The translations under genes were made by a program, and so were the position numbers. The notes beneath the pieces are model-generated. The model saw only the letters and a program-made list of their open reading frames with translations. It ran no database searches and was not told where the DNA came from. Positions 11,386 through 24,700 of a stretch of DNA of 64,000 bases are shown piece by piece (position 1 is the first letter of the stretch; the number at the start of each line of letters is the position of its first letter). This DNA comes from Cliona cf. orientalis (Eukaryota > Porifera > Demospongiae > Clionaida > Clionaidae), in NCBI GenBank assembly GCA_963930775.1, contig OZ005689.1, positions 30,652,159 through 30,716,158 of the forward strand, written 5' to 3'.

Positions 11386-11939
11386 CAATTCCGATTACTC
11401 ATTACACATTACTGTGCATACTCAACATCAATCACCCCCATGATCATGTTCATCATATTATACTGTTAACTCTTGTTATTACAATGTCATGTTGTCAATC
11501 AACACTCGATAAATCTGTTTGATGTTTTCACATGTTATATCGCTTCTCTTAATGGAGTAGTGTGACCTAAGAAAGTGTGTTGCATCATGTTGAGGGGTAA
11601 TATTGTTGAGGATCTTCTGCTTGTTCCATCAGGTATGCCCACACAGAGCTATCTACTAAACACAGCTGTTCTGATCCATCGGCTGTACAATAATATTGAG
11701 TTTTAGTGTAGGTGTAATAGTTATAGCATAATGTATTACTATTATGCCCATCAATTAGCTATGACAAAAAGGTATTATCTTTCACCATAGAAACATAATT
11801 ATCATGAGCTGCTCAGGAATTAAAGAGTGTATTACTTGTGAAGTACAAAAGTAATTTATATACGCACAACTGGGCATGTTGTCATGCAGCTTCAACGGTT
11901 GATTGAACAATGTCATTATAATAATTATTATGTAACTAC
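11386..11939. other. Intergenic, no gene seen
   Basis: AT-rich sequence between element 1 and the integrase gene. No exon, repeat or RNA gene is convincing. A final exon of the minus-strand integrase gene could lie here but I could not identify one. Confidence 0.4.
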
Positions 11940-14322
11940 CTGGGTTGGGCATTTCATATAGGTCATTTGGTACACCCTCTGGCAAGTGTGTTAAATGATT
12001 CTTCCGGATCGAGTGACTGTTCCATGCATCCTGGAAGTCTTCCAGTTCCTTTTGCAGTAGTGGAGTCATAACATAGTAAAGGGAAAACCTACAGAAACAA
12101 CATTGGCTAATGACTGTAGTAAGATAACACAGATCCTCAAATTCATCAACATTGTATTATGTATCATAATATTATTATTATGACATATTAAGTATACATC
12201 ACAACATTGTGCGGCAAGTTGCCCAGCACGTATATGCATACCAGATTAACGACCATTTACCAGTTTCTTGCACCAATTGGGACCCTACCTGTGGACATTA
12301 ACATGGATGTTAAAATCCCCACTTGCTTCAAGATCCTATAATATATTATGAGCATAATTCATTGTACTACGATTATAAGTATTAACATGTCATAATCATT
12401 AATTACCTTGCACATTTTGATCCACCAATCACTCTTGAATCTCCTAAGTTGTGACACCATCCTTCAATTTTCTGCGCAACATGACAATAATTAATCACTA
12501 TCATGCTGGAGTCAAACAATTATATCACTCACATACCACATTTCTAACGGATGCACCTTGCATAAAGCTCTTGCTACCAGCTAAATCGTCAGTATGATCA
12601 ATACGAAAAGAAATCTGTGCTGTTCCTATCTGTGTATTTTCGGTACCAAAATCGGCCCTAACAATCCTCGGACAACCTGTTTACATGATTATTTTAATAA
12701 TAATGTGGCATTATTTTTTAAATATTAACCCACCTCCAACCTTTTCAATGGTTTCCAAATAGTACTTGAGCATTACATTTGGATTATGTGTGGTTGCTGA
12801 TAATCTTAACCATAAAACCTTTCTCGAAAATCTATATATTTGCAGAGATCAAGTATCAATTATTACCAACATAAAATCAATAATATTATTCTGTACCCAG
12901 CTATACATCCATGAATAGTGAAGCCAAATGGCACTAATTTATCATAAGAATCAATGTGCCAAACATGATTTGGGCCCTGTAACAAAGAAATACCGTAAGT
13001 TAATCAAATACAATGCATGCATGATCAAAATTAATTTAATGCAAGAAATTAGCATTTAACGAATTATCAACTGACGATCCTTACCAGACAAATATGCATT
13101 TTAAAAAAATATTGAAATTATTATTTTCCATGTGTTGTATTAGATTATGTAGCTATATAATTAAATATAATAATAATATTATATATTATAATAATTGGCA
13201 GTTTGTAATAAACTAGTAGCTATGTTATTATAATATTATAGCAAAACATAATTTACTATGGGCAAGCAACTATGCATACTCTCAAGCACCCATGCATGCT
13301 GTTATAGCAGTCGCGACATGTACACTGTGTGCCACAGATCACCAATACCTTACTCCAGTACTCTCTTCTCTTTAGTCGACGATTTGCCCTCTTGTGGACA
13401 CCACGAGGGTCCAATTGTCTTATAATATTCATCACAGTGTCCCTATATGTATAATAATAAATGAAGTATAGAAAATGGTACATGAATAACTAATATATGT
13501 ACAAATCATACCATGTGGTGCACCTATATATAAGAACAATAACATAACATTATGTATTATACCTTGTGATAATTATCTTATATTTATCACGGATCAGCTT
13601 CCACAACTACCGATAACCCAGCAGTGATGACGACGATTGGAGTTCAAACTATACTTGGATGTGTGCATGCATTCATAGCTAACTATCCTGCATGCATGTA
13701 AAATTAATAGGTGGGATTGTTATGATTGTGCACCTTTACTATTGTCCTAATTTGAGAGTCTGAGGGATTCTTGCACCGTCTCTTTAGACCAAGACGTCGG
13801 AACTGATTTCTTAGCCAAGAATTGCTATTAATTTTATATAATTATTGAACAATAGTTACTTATAACATAAATAGCTATATATACACTTAGATCAGACAAA
13901 CTACATTCATAGTTTAGTGTCAGCCAAATCCTTGAACCATATTATACGGGGAGGTGTTACTCCACCCCAAATTGGTGCCACCACACTAGGCCCTAGCTCT
14001 TGATCATGAAGCAGGGAGGCTATTAAACTGTCCGAGGCTCAGCATGTATGCAGGTACTGATACTAAACTATCATTATGCATAGCTACTACAAACACTGAC
14101 ATAAAAATAGTTTGGAAGTGCCCCTACAAAACACCATCTTTATTATAAGTCACGTACATACCTCCGGCTGATGCCATAATTGGTTTTGAGTCTATTGAGC
14201 ACCACCTTGTATGGACGCCACGAGTAGAACTCTTCAACCAAAACTTCTACAAATTTAAGTACACATAGGCCGTGAATATCGCTAGTTACACTAGACTCAG
14301 TTGCAGCCTCCTCCAATACCGT
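11940..14322 (-). pseudogene. DDE integrase-like (rve superfamily) protein, decayed
   Basis: Nine minus-strand exons follow one protein: 14162-about 14322, 13734-13824 (NSWLRNQFRRLGLKRR, a helix-turn-helix), 13349-13442 (LDPRGVHKRANRRLKRREY), 12897-12976, 12734-12831, 12537-12676, 12407-12471, 12289-12335 and 11940-12088. The catalytic Asp-Asp-Glu are visible in GPNHVWHID, IVRADFGTEN and RKIEGW. The C-terminal FQDAWNSHSIRKNHLTHLP block is typical of this animal integrase family, which resembles retroviral integrase but occurs as stand-alone multi-exon genes. A 1-nt frameshift within exon 12407-12471 separates the IEGWCHNL and RRFKSDWWIK parts. The only nearby ATG (near 14333) is out of frame, with a stop before the first exon. 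No terminal repeats were found. Confidence 0.75.
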
Positions 14323-14590
14323 CTAGATCCATGTGTCTCAGACTCTGATACACGGTTGTCTTCAAAGGACGTCATGCACTCCGCGATCCGAGATCTCCCA
14401 AATAAAGACAACCATACGTGACGTTCGCGGTATCAGCACTGCGCATGCTCCAATTTTTAAAAATAAAAAAACAATGGTATTGTGTGGAATTTCACTCGTG
14501 TCACTTTTGACTGATAAAAGAGTCCCATTTCTCCATGACCTATGCAGTGTAGTATATGATATTTATATTTCAGTGATAAGTTACTAACAC

Positions 14591-16735
14591 ACCAACCTGC
14601 TCAGATGTTGCTCTGATGCTGTGTTTGGTAATGGCAGCTTTCACAATGTCACTCATGACAGCCATGAGTTGGGCGGGGAATTCTGTTACCCTGGGATCAC
14701 TAGCAGCAACAAATTTCTTAGTTTCATTAATAGCTTCATCAAAAAAATCCACCTATTATAAACAACTAATGACATGATGAATACATGCGACATTTGGAGA
14801 GATTCACTACATTGGGGTCTTTACGTCTAGGGTCATAAGCCACTTTACCAGTGTATGTTTCTAAAACCACCTGCAATAATAATACAGCATGGGCAGACTC
14901 AAGGCCAATTATAGATAGCAGATCTCGTGACAGACTCACCACTCCATAACTGTACACATCAGACTTGGGTGAATACATTCCACACATTAACTCAGGAGGG
15001 TAGTACCCTTCACTCTTAGCAAAACCCTTTGCCGTGAACATAGATCGCCCATCTTCTCTGACCTTAGGGAGTTCAATCGAAAATCCAAAGTCACATAACT
15101 TGCCTATATACGTGTCCGAAGAAGGCTGATCAACAAGGATGTTATGTCTATCAAAGAGAAACAAAATTTTAATAATAATAATATGGAGTAATTATTACCA
15201 CTGGAGTATGATTCTTCATTAAAATTAATGCATGTTTCATTGGTACATACGTTAGTAAATCTGGCATATTTAAAAATGAAATTTGTCACCTTTAATGAAT
15301 TACAGCAGTTATGAACCTACGACTTTATGTTCTGATGAACCAGTTCCGCACAATGTAGGTAACATAATCCACGACAAGCATCACTCAATCGTACCTCTTG
15401 GATACCACTTCAGGGGTTCATCACACTGTTATAATTATATAAGTTTTAAATAATATCAAAACATGCACAACAGAATATAACTGACCTGGTGCAGCCGCTG
15501 ATATAAGCTCCCCCCACTTACATATTCGTACACAAGGGCAGGATGCAATCCATAACAATATCCCATCAATGGAACAATGTTTGGGTGCCTAAACCTGTAC
15601 ATGCATGCACATGCATGAAGTAACCATACGTGAAGTGGTATAACCGTTTTAATTAGTATTAATACTTAAAAAGTGCTCCTAGTTCCTGTCTGAGCTGCTG
15701 TGTGGAACCATGGCTAGTACTACACTCTTCCTTAGCAAGAGCATCACTTCCTTTCTGAGTTAATATAAAGCAAGCATTATTACTACCAGAGTATTATAAG
15801 GTAGATTTAAACTGTAACCTTTGTAAGGAACTTGATGGCAACAGAGGTGTGGCGCAACTTTCCCTTATACACACTCCCATATCCTCCTGTCCCTAACAAA
15901 TTACTGCTTGCTTTGTTATTGCATGCAGCTAACAATTCTAAAGTGAAGAATTCAACACTAAAATTCTTTGTCCTTTCGAGTAACTCCTTTCCTTTCTTGA
16001 TGAAATCATCCACTGCATGCAAACGCAATAATTAAAAATTGCTTAGTGTCCAAATTAATAAGCGCCAATTGAGCACTTTAACAATAATACAATGTCATGT
16101 AGGCATACTCATGTTACCGGTACTATCATATTCAAGCTCTTCTTCTGAATCAGATGTTGTGATAGTGAATACATTGGCATGCAGTACGTCCTCTGCCTAT
16201 ATGACATATAAAATATTAATTATTGTCCATGCAGCTTCTGGTAAATCTGCATTCCATGGCACTGACCTCTTCCTGATTGATGTCAAATTTGTCTATTGCT
16301 ATCAGTAGTAGCGCTTCTGGTAAAAGAACATTCATGCTGTATGCAAACATGTACAAAATATACCATAGGTAAATCATGAATATTTCATGCTAAAATTTTA
16401 TTATTCTTGAGACTGACATACATACACCAACAATGTCAATAATGAAAGCTTATACGGTAGTAAGTAGTACAAGGTGCAGTATATCATATACAGGGAACTC
16501 AGGGTAACACAAGTATTTCATCATAATAGTATTGGACACCATGCAATGCAATATCAATGGTGCATATAGGTACGATAAAAGTCAACAATTCTGGTCACCA
16601 CAAGATACATGGACAACTATACTATACCTGAGAACTTGATCCAACAAAGTAGTTGGCCAGTTCATTCATCACCACAAGTGATTGGTCCCCAGTAATGCAG
16701 GTGATGCTGTTTGAAGCATGCTGTAACTTGGCTGA
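14591..16735 (-). pseudogene. TKL (IRAK-like) kinase gene K2, inverted paralogue of K1
   Basis: The minus-strand exons mirror K1: glycine loop and VAIK near 15820-16015, LRQELGAL 15671-15757, RFRHPNIVPLMGY 15490-15595, catalytic loop 15323-15427, DFG exon 14942-15147, then exons to 14591. Acidic exons lie at 16120-16198 and near 16270, and a further possible exon at 16630-16735. The Ig exon of K1 is absent; the kinase is preceded by a helical AVDDFIKKGKELLERTKNF segment. The catalytic Asp of the HRD motif is Asn (VHQNIKS), so a product would be a pseudokinase. An extra G near 15396 also shifts the frame. The DFG and C-lobe exons are nearly identical to K1, which points to a recent duplication or gene conversion. 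The gene ends at the same exon boundary as K1. Confidence 0.7.
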
Positions 16736-16788
16736 TAAGTGAAAAAAGGAAACCTATTAAGTGGAAGTATTATTAGGTATTAGCTATA

Positions 16789-17244
16789 CAGGGGCGGATC
16801 TAGGGGGGGTTCAGGGGTTGCAACTCCCCCAAACGATTTTGAGCAGCCCCTCCCACTTGTATACAAGGCCTACTATAGCTTGGCATAGTAGCTTCCACTG
16901 TATGGTTAGCAGCAGACAAGCAGTGTAGTACATAATTGGCCTCAAACCAAAAGGTGGTGCATGGTGGTTAGTGGTACACTCTGAACATGGCTTCAGCTAT
17001 GAAAAATCTACTATAACCACAAGAGTCAGCTGTGGTGTGTGGTAACTGAGCTCTTTACCTACAGTGTTGTAGTAACTTAGTGCTAGTGGGTCGCAGTCAC
17101 CCTTTGGGCCGCGATTGAGCGGGCATAGGTGATTAAAAGTGGGCGTGGCTCATCAAAAGTGGGCGTGGTCGCAAAAATTTCACGCGCTTTGCGCGCATTT
17201 ACATTTGCAAACCCACTATAGTGAAATTCCTAGATCCGCCCCTG
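16789..17244. mobile_element. hAT-like MITE with CAGGGGCGGATC ends
   Basis: Inverted termini CAGGGGCGGATCTAGG and CCTAGATCCGCCCCTG enclose 456 bp without coding capacity. CTATA flanks both sides (16784-16788 and 17245-17249), a 5-bp target duplication. Similar CAGGGGCGGATC ends occur in many marine invertebrate hAT-type MITEs. Confidence 0.8.
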
Positions 17245-17508
17245 CTATATTGTAATACTAACTGTTGCTCCTACCAATGAGGTTTAATTGTATGCAATTA
17301 AAGCAGGTTAATTGCAGCACTATCCCTGTTATATTCTAAAGGGATGCAGCCCTGCGCGAGCAGGCTGGTGCATCCTGTAGGTCCTTGCACTAGCAAGGGC
17401 TTGGAGACAAGATGGCTTATGAGATTATCGATGTTTCCATAACGCGGGGTGCCTTTACGACAGTGTGTTGTCTAGTGCCTCTGGAGACAAACAAACAAAC
17501 AAACACTA

Positions 17509-17900
17509 CACTGTAAGAAACTTTTTGTTAAATCAACAAAAAAAAATTGTTACAGCGATTAATTCTATATAACAGAATAATTGTTTGTTATTCTAACGAA
17601 GTATATTTGTTATAGTAAACAATCAATCATTGTTACAGTGACGGCTATCTATGCAATGGTAACAATTTGCCAGCGTTGTGACTACATATTAGCTGCTACT
17701 GAACTAACAGAGATCACTGTCATCTTAACACTTGATTCGTTGTAATGACCACAATTTGAATAACAGTAATAATTCATATTTTGTTGCATTTACAAATCAT
17801 TATTCTTGAATTGATCAAACTCATTGTTAATGTAACAATCACTGGTACAGGTTTTGTAAAATTACCTAATTCAATCGGCATGTTTTGTGTGTATTATGAT
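17509..17900. repeat. Left subterminal word array of element 2
   Basis: TTGTTA/TAACAA-type words (TTGTTAAA, TCAACAAA, TTGTTAC, ATAACAG, GTAACAA, TTGTGAC, TTAACAC) recur every 10-30 bp in both orientations, ending with TTGTTAATGTAACAA near 17822. The array abuts the A2 stop codon (17917). Confidence 0.7.
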
Positions 17901-17916
17901 TGTATATAAATCTGAT

Positions 17917-20900
17917 TCAGTAATCGTCCTCACTGCCTGAATTTGCGATTTCATCGTCTTCCTCCATGATATTTTCTGTGTGGTCCATTGAGTCTACTTT
18001 CTGCCTAAAGAGTGCTATTCCACTGAAATGCGTGAGGGCAGTAGGTGTTCTTTTCACGGTAGAGCTTGGTAGATCAAGAACTTTCTCTTGTAGAAAAAGT
18101 AGAACGTAGTTGATTTTGTTGTGGTATGATAAGTTGAATACGTAATGTGAGGCCATCAGATAAAACACAGCAGCAAAGATATTTGAGGTCTCCATCATTA
18201 ACTGCTGCTCAATGGCAATGAAAAATTGTGCAGCCAAATCATCGCTGCCATCGTTCACATCACAAAAGTAGACTATGTGTGGCTGACTGTTTGTCTTATC
18301 ACATGCTTCAGCAGGAGGTGTACCACGCTGTAGGAAAATGCGGCATAAAGTAAAGTTCTCAACAGCTTATTATGCAGACATAACTTACTGGAACTATCCT
18401 GAGCAAAAAGGGAATGTCCTCATCTTCATAGTGTATGTCTTTTTTGTCCTTTTTTGAAGCAAACAGCAAGAATAGACATTTCAGTGATACTTTAACACAT
18501 GTGGCTGGATAATAATGATAAAAGACAATCAGTAACAGCCTGGCCCTGCACACATGCAGGTAAACACAAGTCATTATTATAATACCATTCTCTATGTACT
18601 CTAATTATTAATATGCACAGGGATTCCCCCAGAACAGAATCCAAACCAGGTGCTTAATGATATGCATAGGATTTTAATTAAGTTATACCCTACCCATTTC
18701 TTTGATGTTTCAAACCGGGTGGCCCACCCTGATTCAGGTATACTAATACTGGGGGAAACACTGAGTCAGCAAACAATTGCCCTTTCAACTGGCTGTGGTG
18801 AAGTCATACAAACATACCTGGATGAGATTCTTCAATGCATGAGACCACCTTCTTTAGTTGAGTATTAGTTGGTTGTGTCTCCTTAGTGTAAGCAATCACT
18901 GCTCTAGCCCAATCCAGGAGCTCAGCATCAAATGACTCCCTCACATTTCTTTGCAATATCTGTGAGAACTCCTGGGACACCTATAGACCAAATCTACATA
19001 TTATCACCAAGTCTTGAGTTACAAAATTATAGCAACTCACATAGGTGACTTTCGTAAGCAGTGGATACTTGGTGATAATTTGTCTTACTGGTCCATCAGC
19101 ATTATCATGATCCTCCAAAATCCATTGACGGCGCATTGCGAATGTCCTCCGCATAAGTTCTTGCAGATGACTAGAACTCTGCCTATGAGCTGGTTTTGCT
19201 AGCTCAGAGGTCAGCATGTCGAGGTGCTTTCCAAATGATGCTTCATCATCTGCACTATCCGGAATACATGGATAAGCATGTTTGTTTTTGCTGGTAAGTT
19301 TAATGGATTTTCGACGAGCACCACCATCCTCAGATTCCTGCTTAGTGACCTCTCGGTTCACATTTTGACAGCGATTGTACAAGTACCACATCCAGGAATG
19401 CTGCAGGTGCATACGAATGTGCATGCATGTGCATGACTAGTAAAACATACAGTGTAATTGGTACCAATTGCCCAATTTGCTGGCATGGTAATTATGTGCA
19501 TATGAAAAATAATTCAGCCCAAGCATCAGAAATATATATATATAAGCAATAAATAGTATTGTCAGCACCACATTCTAACACTGTTTCTATTGTACAATAC
19601 CTCACCTGGCCTTCTCCTACACTATCCTTTAGAAATGGATATTTATCAACTACAGAATTCGCCACTGCTTTGCAATGATCCAACGATGGTCGCTGCACAT
19701 AAGTCATTAATACCGTAGCGATGGTTTGGACCATGTATCTGCGGTCAGGATCAGTTAGAACATCTTTCTCTAGATTTTTCGTTGTTGATCGTCGAAACGC
19801 AGGTATAGGAAATGGGGAAGGTAAATCATTCTGCAAGGCAAAAATATAATATAACCTCAAGCCTTAATCACAAATAAAATAACACTATGCACTCACTAAC
19901 ATGCAGTACATGATTATATAGACTCTAACATGAAAAATGTTGCAACTAAAGTTTGTATAAGTAATACTATAGCTACTGATTTCTTGCCTTATGGACTCTA
20001 ATATCCATATATTTATTGTCACGGAGGGAGAGGGGAGGGGCTATGTTGGTTAAAAGTATAGGAGGCCTATACCAGAGGGGAGTCTTGCCTTATGGACTCT
20101 AATGTCCATATATTTATTGTCATGGAGGGAGAGGGGAGGGGCTCTTGGTTAAAAGTATAGGAGGCTTATACGAGAGGGGGGGGGGGCATAAGGGGATGTA
20201 TAAACAGTGTAGTGTAGTGTATACTTTAGCTTTCCGTTTTCTTGAAACTCTAGAATTTAATGAAGATGATGTAGCTGAAAGTGTTTCAGAGGTACACAAG
20301 CTGACTACCTTTCCTATAGTACTAGTGGCCTTTTTACTGGCACTTTCACTTGGAGTTGGACTCAGAGCAGGTGCAGGAGACTTGGAGATCTGAAAAACAG
20401 AATTTCAGACAACATACTGAGCTGCTTGCATGTGGTCATGCTGTAGAGTATTCCATGTGTACATCAATTAAGGAACCTGGCTATGTCACTACATAAACTG
20501 CTAAGCCTTGTAAGGTGTACAGGTTAGCTGAACTACAGTTACACTTTGGGCAACTTGCTAAGAGTAGGTACTAATTAAATTCCTATATATGTCAACATCT
20601 AACAAGTCAAGGCAGATGCCAACCATACAATTATAACTTATACACTGCAGTACATAGGTTTATGGAACGTACTATGACTGATTTAGATATCTGACATCAT
20701 CTAATATGAGCTATTATTGAATGCACTATTTAATTTATCCTGTCATGATCACATAGTATTTGGACCTCCCACCCCCCAAACAGACCCTGGAAACTAACCC
20801 GGCTAACCATTAATACCCTGGTGCATTCTGAGAATTGTGCATGGAGATACCCAGGCGTTTGTAGACCGTGTTCCAGTAGATTTGGAACCCAGCCCCTGAC

Positions 20901-21500
20901 TTCTCTGAATATCTACTATATAGTTGATGACACGCATGGGGGTCGTTCACATTATTTCTGAAATCTAAGGGCCGGGGGATCCGAATATTTCGAAATCAGT
21001 ATATGAGCAAGCTGAGGGGAACAAAAAAGGGAGGGGGGTCAAATACTTTTATGATGACCCACCGGCTCTTTTGTGAGTACTTAGTGTACTGTCTTGGAAT
21101 AGGACTTGATAATTAGCCTTGAAGCTTTCTCCCTTAGCTACCTAGTACCTAGTACCTAGTACATCTACCATAATAGAGAAACATACTCACAGGTTCTTCC
21201 TCTTGGCAGATGGCTCGTAGAGCAGAATACACTCACAGCCGTGGTCCAGCTTTCTTGATGATATCTTTAAGACAATCAGCACCTGGGCAACTAGCCAATG
21301 CAGCACAAACTGCCTCTCCGTCCATGTCTTCATCTAGCAAACAAAACCGTATGGTTATTTAAAATTGGGTTTGAGAATAGTGCGGCTTGGTAACAGTGCC
21401 ACGTTTCAAATAGCTCACCTCGGAATTCCTGTAGTACTGCATCATCAAAACCTCGAGCTTTTAGAAGAGCACACACTTCATCGACTGTCTTATACTCCAT
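17917..21500 (-). CDS. SAM / SAMD3-like protein, gene A2 of element 2
   Basis: The minus-strand exons are 21419-21500 (start MEYKTVDEVCALL), 21191-21333, about 20310-20391, about 19612-19830, about 19036-19400, about 18822-18980, about 18390-18505 and 17917-about 18346. The first two form a single SAM domain (GFDDAVLQEF...DMDGEAVCAAL...KKAGPRL). A Pro/Ser-rich linker follows. The SAMD3-like body has VVDKYPFLKDSVGEG, HSWMWYLYNR, LMRRTFAMRRQWIL, ATCVKVSLKCLFLLF and a C-terminal YYVFHV-equivalent (SHYVFNLSYH) before an acidic tail. It matches A1 in order but has one SAM domain rather than two. An in-frame TGA at 21234-21236, inside the SAM domain, suggests damage. Partner and regulation: it shares the divergent promoter with B2. 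Confidence 0.7.
18617..18773. mobile_element. Short MITE in an intron of A2
   Basis: Ends are CAGGGATTCCCCCAG and CTGGGGGAAACACTG, imperfect inverted repeats of the kind seen in hAT-like MITEs. It is 157 bp and non-coding. Confidence 0.5.
19980..20180 (+). repeat. Tandem duplication of about 107 bp in an intron of A2
   Basis: TCTTGCCTTATGGACTCTAA begins two adjacent copies (near 19982 and 20084), each continuing through GGGAGAGGGGAGGGGCT and AAAAGTATAGGAGGC. The copies differ by a few substitutions and a small indel. Confidence 0.75.
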
Positions 21501-21715
21501 ACTAGCGAGCGATAGCTGCTGCTCACGAAGTACCTTGATTCTCGCCCGGGTGTCTCAAGCTTCCAGATAGTTAGCTAGCATGTAGCGAGCTAAACGTATC
21601 ACGCGATACGGTTTTGGCGCGCAAACTTGGCGCGCAAACTTGGCGCGGGTACCTAGCGACGGTGGTGGCTCGAGTCAGAGATTATCTCCTCCTATGCTTG
21701 AGTTTAGAGTTTAGG
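21501..21715. promoter_or_regulatory. Shared divergent promoter of A2 and B2 with E2F-like sites
   Basis: These 215 bp separate the A2 and B2 start codons. At 21612-21648 the core TTGGCGCG occurs three times, twice within TTGGCGCGCAAA. This matches the E2F/DP consensus TTTSGCGC known from animals. Surrounding sequence is GC-richer than the rest of the element and no TATA box is clear. Regulation by E2F is inferred from the motif only. Confidence 0.55.
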
Positions 21716-24700
21716 ATGGCAAGTGTATGCTACATGTGCAATTCATTTCGTTGTTCAACTAATTCCGCGTTGGTGAAGCATCTTTTCCAAGTGCACTCCT
21801 ATGAACCAATTAAACTTCATGTAGCTATGCTTGTCATGTGGAGCACTGTCCTCGCGCCTTTACATTGGGTTCTACTTATTCCTCCTTCTTAAGTCATGCT
21901 ACTCGTAAGCATCCCAATTGGAAGGAATTACTTGATCAGGCACCTCCAATCACAAGGCCTAAACTCAATCAATCTGCAAATTCTTCGGCATCCTTTCTGG
22001 AGTGCGAGAGTCAAGGTGAAATTGAAAGTGATGATGATCAGCAAGGTGACAACAATGATCCCATGGATTTCAGCACACCTGAATGGCCAACCGACAGCTC
22101 TGGTGATGGCGTTAGTGATGCTAGAAAAGCTGCAGGAAAGTTTTTGCTTGGACTAAAAGAGCGATACAGGCTATCTCAAGCAGCCGTAGACTTTACTGTG
22201 GGGGCAGTTAATCAAATTATCTCAATTGTTTATGAGGATTTGAAGAAAAATGTCACACAATCACTCAACAGCATGGGTGTAGCTATCACAGATATTGATC
22301 ATCTGTTCAATCCTGAAGACATATTTGATGGGTTAGAAACAGAGTACCAGCAAACAAAGTTTTACAAAGACCACTTTGGATTGGTGGTATGCAGCAATTG
22401 CTGATAGTATTATATATTATATTGATATGTTTGTTTGCAGGAGCCAAAAACAATCGAGCTAGGCAAGACATATACCTGGGAAAGTTTGGGTGGCAAGAGT
22501 AAGCTTGTTGAAACAAAAGACACATTTCAGTATGTGCCAATAGTTGACAGCTTATCGTCAATAATGCAGAACAAGGACATCTTTAATGAGGTACTACCAT
22601 AAATTTCGCGAATGCGGTAATGGTCGTCATTCCTCTATGCACAGAGGATACAAAAATTTTCACCAATGAGCAAAATTGCAATATCTTTCTCCTGGTGAAA
22701 ATTTCTATGTATATCATGCTACTATATGGCCAATTTTCCCCTTATCTATAGATTTTTAGACCCCATCAACGACATGACGAGCTCATTGAAGATGTTTGTG
22801 ATGGCTCTATGTTTAAGTCTCACCCCCTATTCAAGGAAGATCCTCTGGCCCTACAAATCATCGCGTATTATGATGATGTAGAGGTTTGCAATCCTCTTGG
22901 AAGCCACCGTGGTATTAATAAGTTAGGTAAGATGATTAACTTAAAGGTCAAGGAGACATTATTATTAATATTATTTTGTAGCACTTTTCTTCTTCACTCT
23001 TGGTAATATCCACCCAAAGAAACGATCTACATTAAAGTGCATCCATCTGATTGCTTGTGCCACGTATCCAGTCTTGGAAAAGTATGGATTCCAAAAAATT
23101 CTTCAACCATTTATTGATGATGCCAATAAATTATCTGAGGCAAGAATCTCGTATGCATGGTTGAATATTTATGATGTAATAATTACTTTAATTAAAGGGT
23201 GTGCATATCTCGGTGAATGGTCAAGAATTGTGTGGTGAAGGGGGCAGTTGCTTGCTTGCTCGCTGATACACAGGCAGCTCACAGTATTGGAGGGTTCAAA
23301 GTAGGGGTGGGATTCGCATTTCGAAAATGTCGTGATTGCTTAGCAACAAAGGAAATGATGTCAACCATGGTAATTTATACGAGTTATTATTGTAACATAC
23401 TTACCCCTTTTTGATTCAGTTTAACGAAAAGAATTTTGTTTTGAGAGACAAAAAGAGCTATGAGTATCACTGCTCACTTTTGGATGGACACATGTCAGAG
23501 AGTGATTCAGTAACCTATGGAATTAATTATCGGAGTCCCTTGAATGACCTTTATGGCTTTCATGTGGCAGATGGTCAATTGCCACAAGATGTTATGCATT
23601 TGCTACTTGAAGGGGTTATCCCTTATGAGCTTAAGCTCATGCTTCATGACTTCACTGCAGTTAAGAAATATTTTACGGTGGATGATCTTAACAACAGGAT
23701 ACGCTCTTTCAACTACAGCCCAGAGGAAGCAAAGGATAAACCTCCACCAATCAAAGCACATGACCTAACTGCTAGTGGAAAAATATCTATGGCTGGTATG
23801 TTGAATGTCACCTGTGTTTCAATTAATGTTATAATTAAATTTTAATTTTTAATGACACGCAGCTGTTGAGATGTGGATATTTGCTGTATTTTTGCCTTTA
23901 ATGATTGGCCATGCAATTCCTGAAGATGATGACATGTGGCAGTGTTTCCTACTTTTACTTGATATACTCAAAGTGTCGACATGTCGGACACAGTCGCCCG
24001 GTTTAGCAGGATACTTGGAAGTCCTTATTAGTGATCATCATCATTCCTTCACTTGCTGTTATCCAGGATATAGTATCACCCCAAAGCTCCACTACTGTGT
24101 CCATTTACCTTCTCAAATTATCAGGTAATTCATGTGTGTACTGCTGTCAGGATAATCACCTGAGGTTATATAAACTAATTAACACCTACTCAGCCAATAA
24201 TTAATTATTACACACTTAGTGGGGTGGGTATTCACATGCCATAATATTCATTAATTTTACAGAATGGGACCATTGACTACTACATGGTGTCTTCGCATGG
24301 AAGCAAAAAATAGCTACTTTAAGAGAGTTGCACAGATTGGCAATTTTAAGAATATTGCCTTCAGTGTTGCTAAACGTCATCAACGACTGGCTTGTGCCTA
24401 CCTTCAAAGTATAACATTCTTCTCTGAATATGAAGTTGGCCCATGTAAATACTAACGTTGTATGTTGTATGTATATTTGTATCGTGCTGCATGTGAATAC
24501 TTTTTATTATGTAGGCAAAGAACCTGTCAAATTGGCAAATGAATCAAAACATTTACAAAATGCTCTGACAGAAAAAATAGAGGGAGTATCTAGTGACAGC
24601 CTCATATACCGGCAAGCAAGATTATTTTTTATTATGATAGTCATTACTAACTGACTACTCTTACAGACCCAGCTGGTTACAGCATGAAGGAAACATGTAT

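Noticed and set aside
20145..20393. Plus-strand frame of 82 aa
   Set aside because: It is the antisense of a Ser/Pro-rich linker exon of A2 plus intron sequence.
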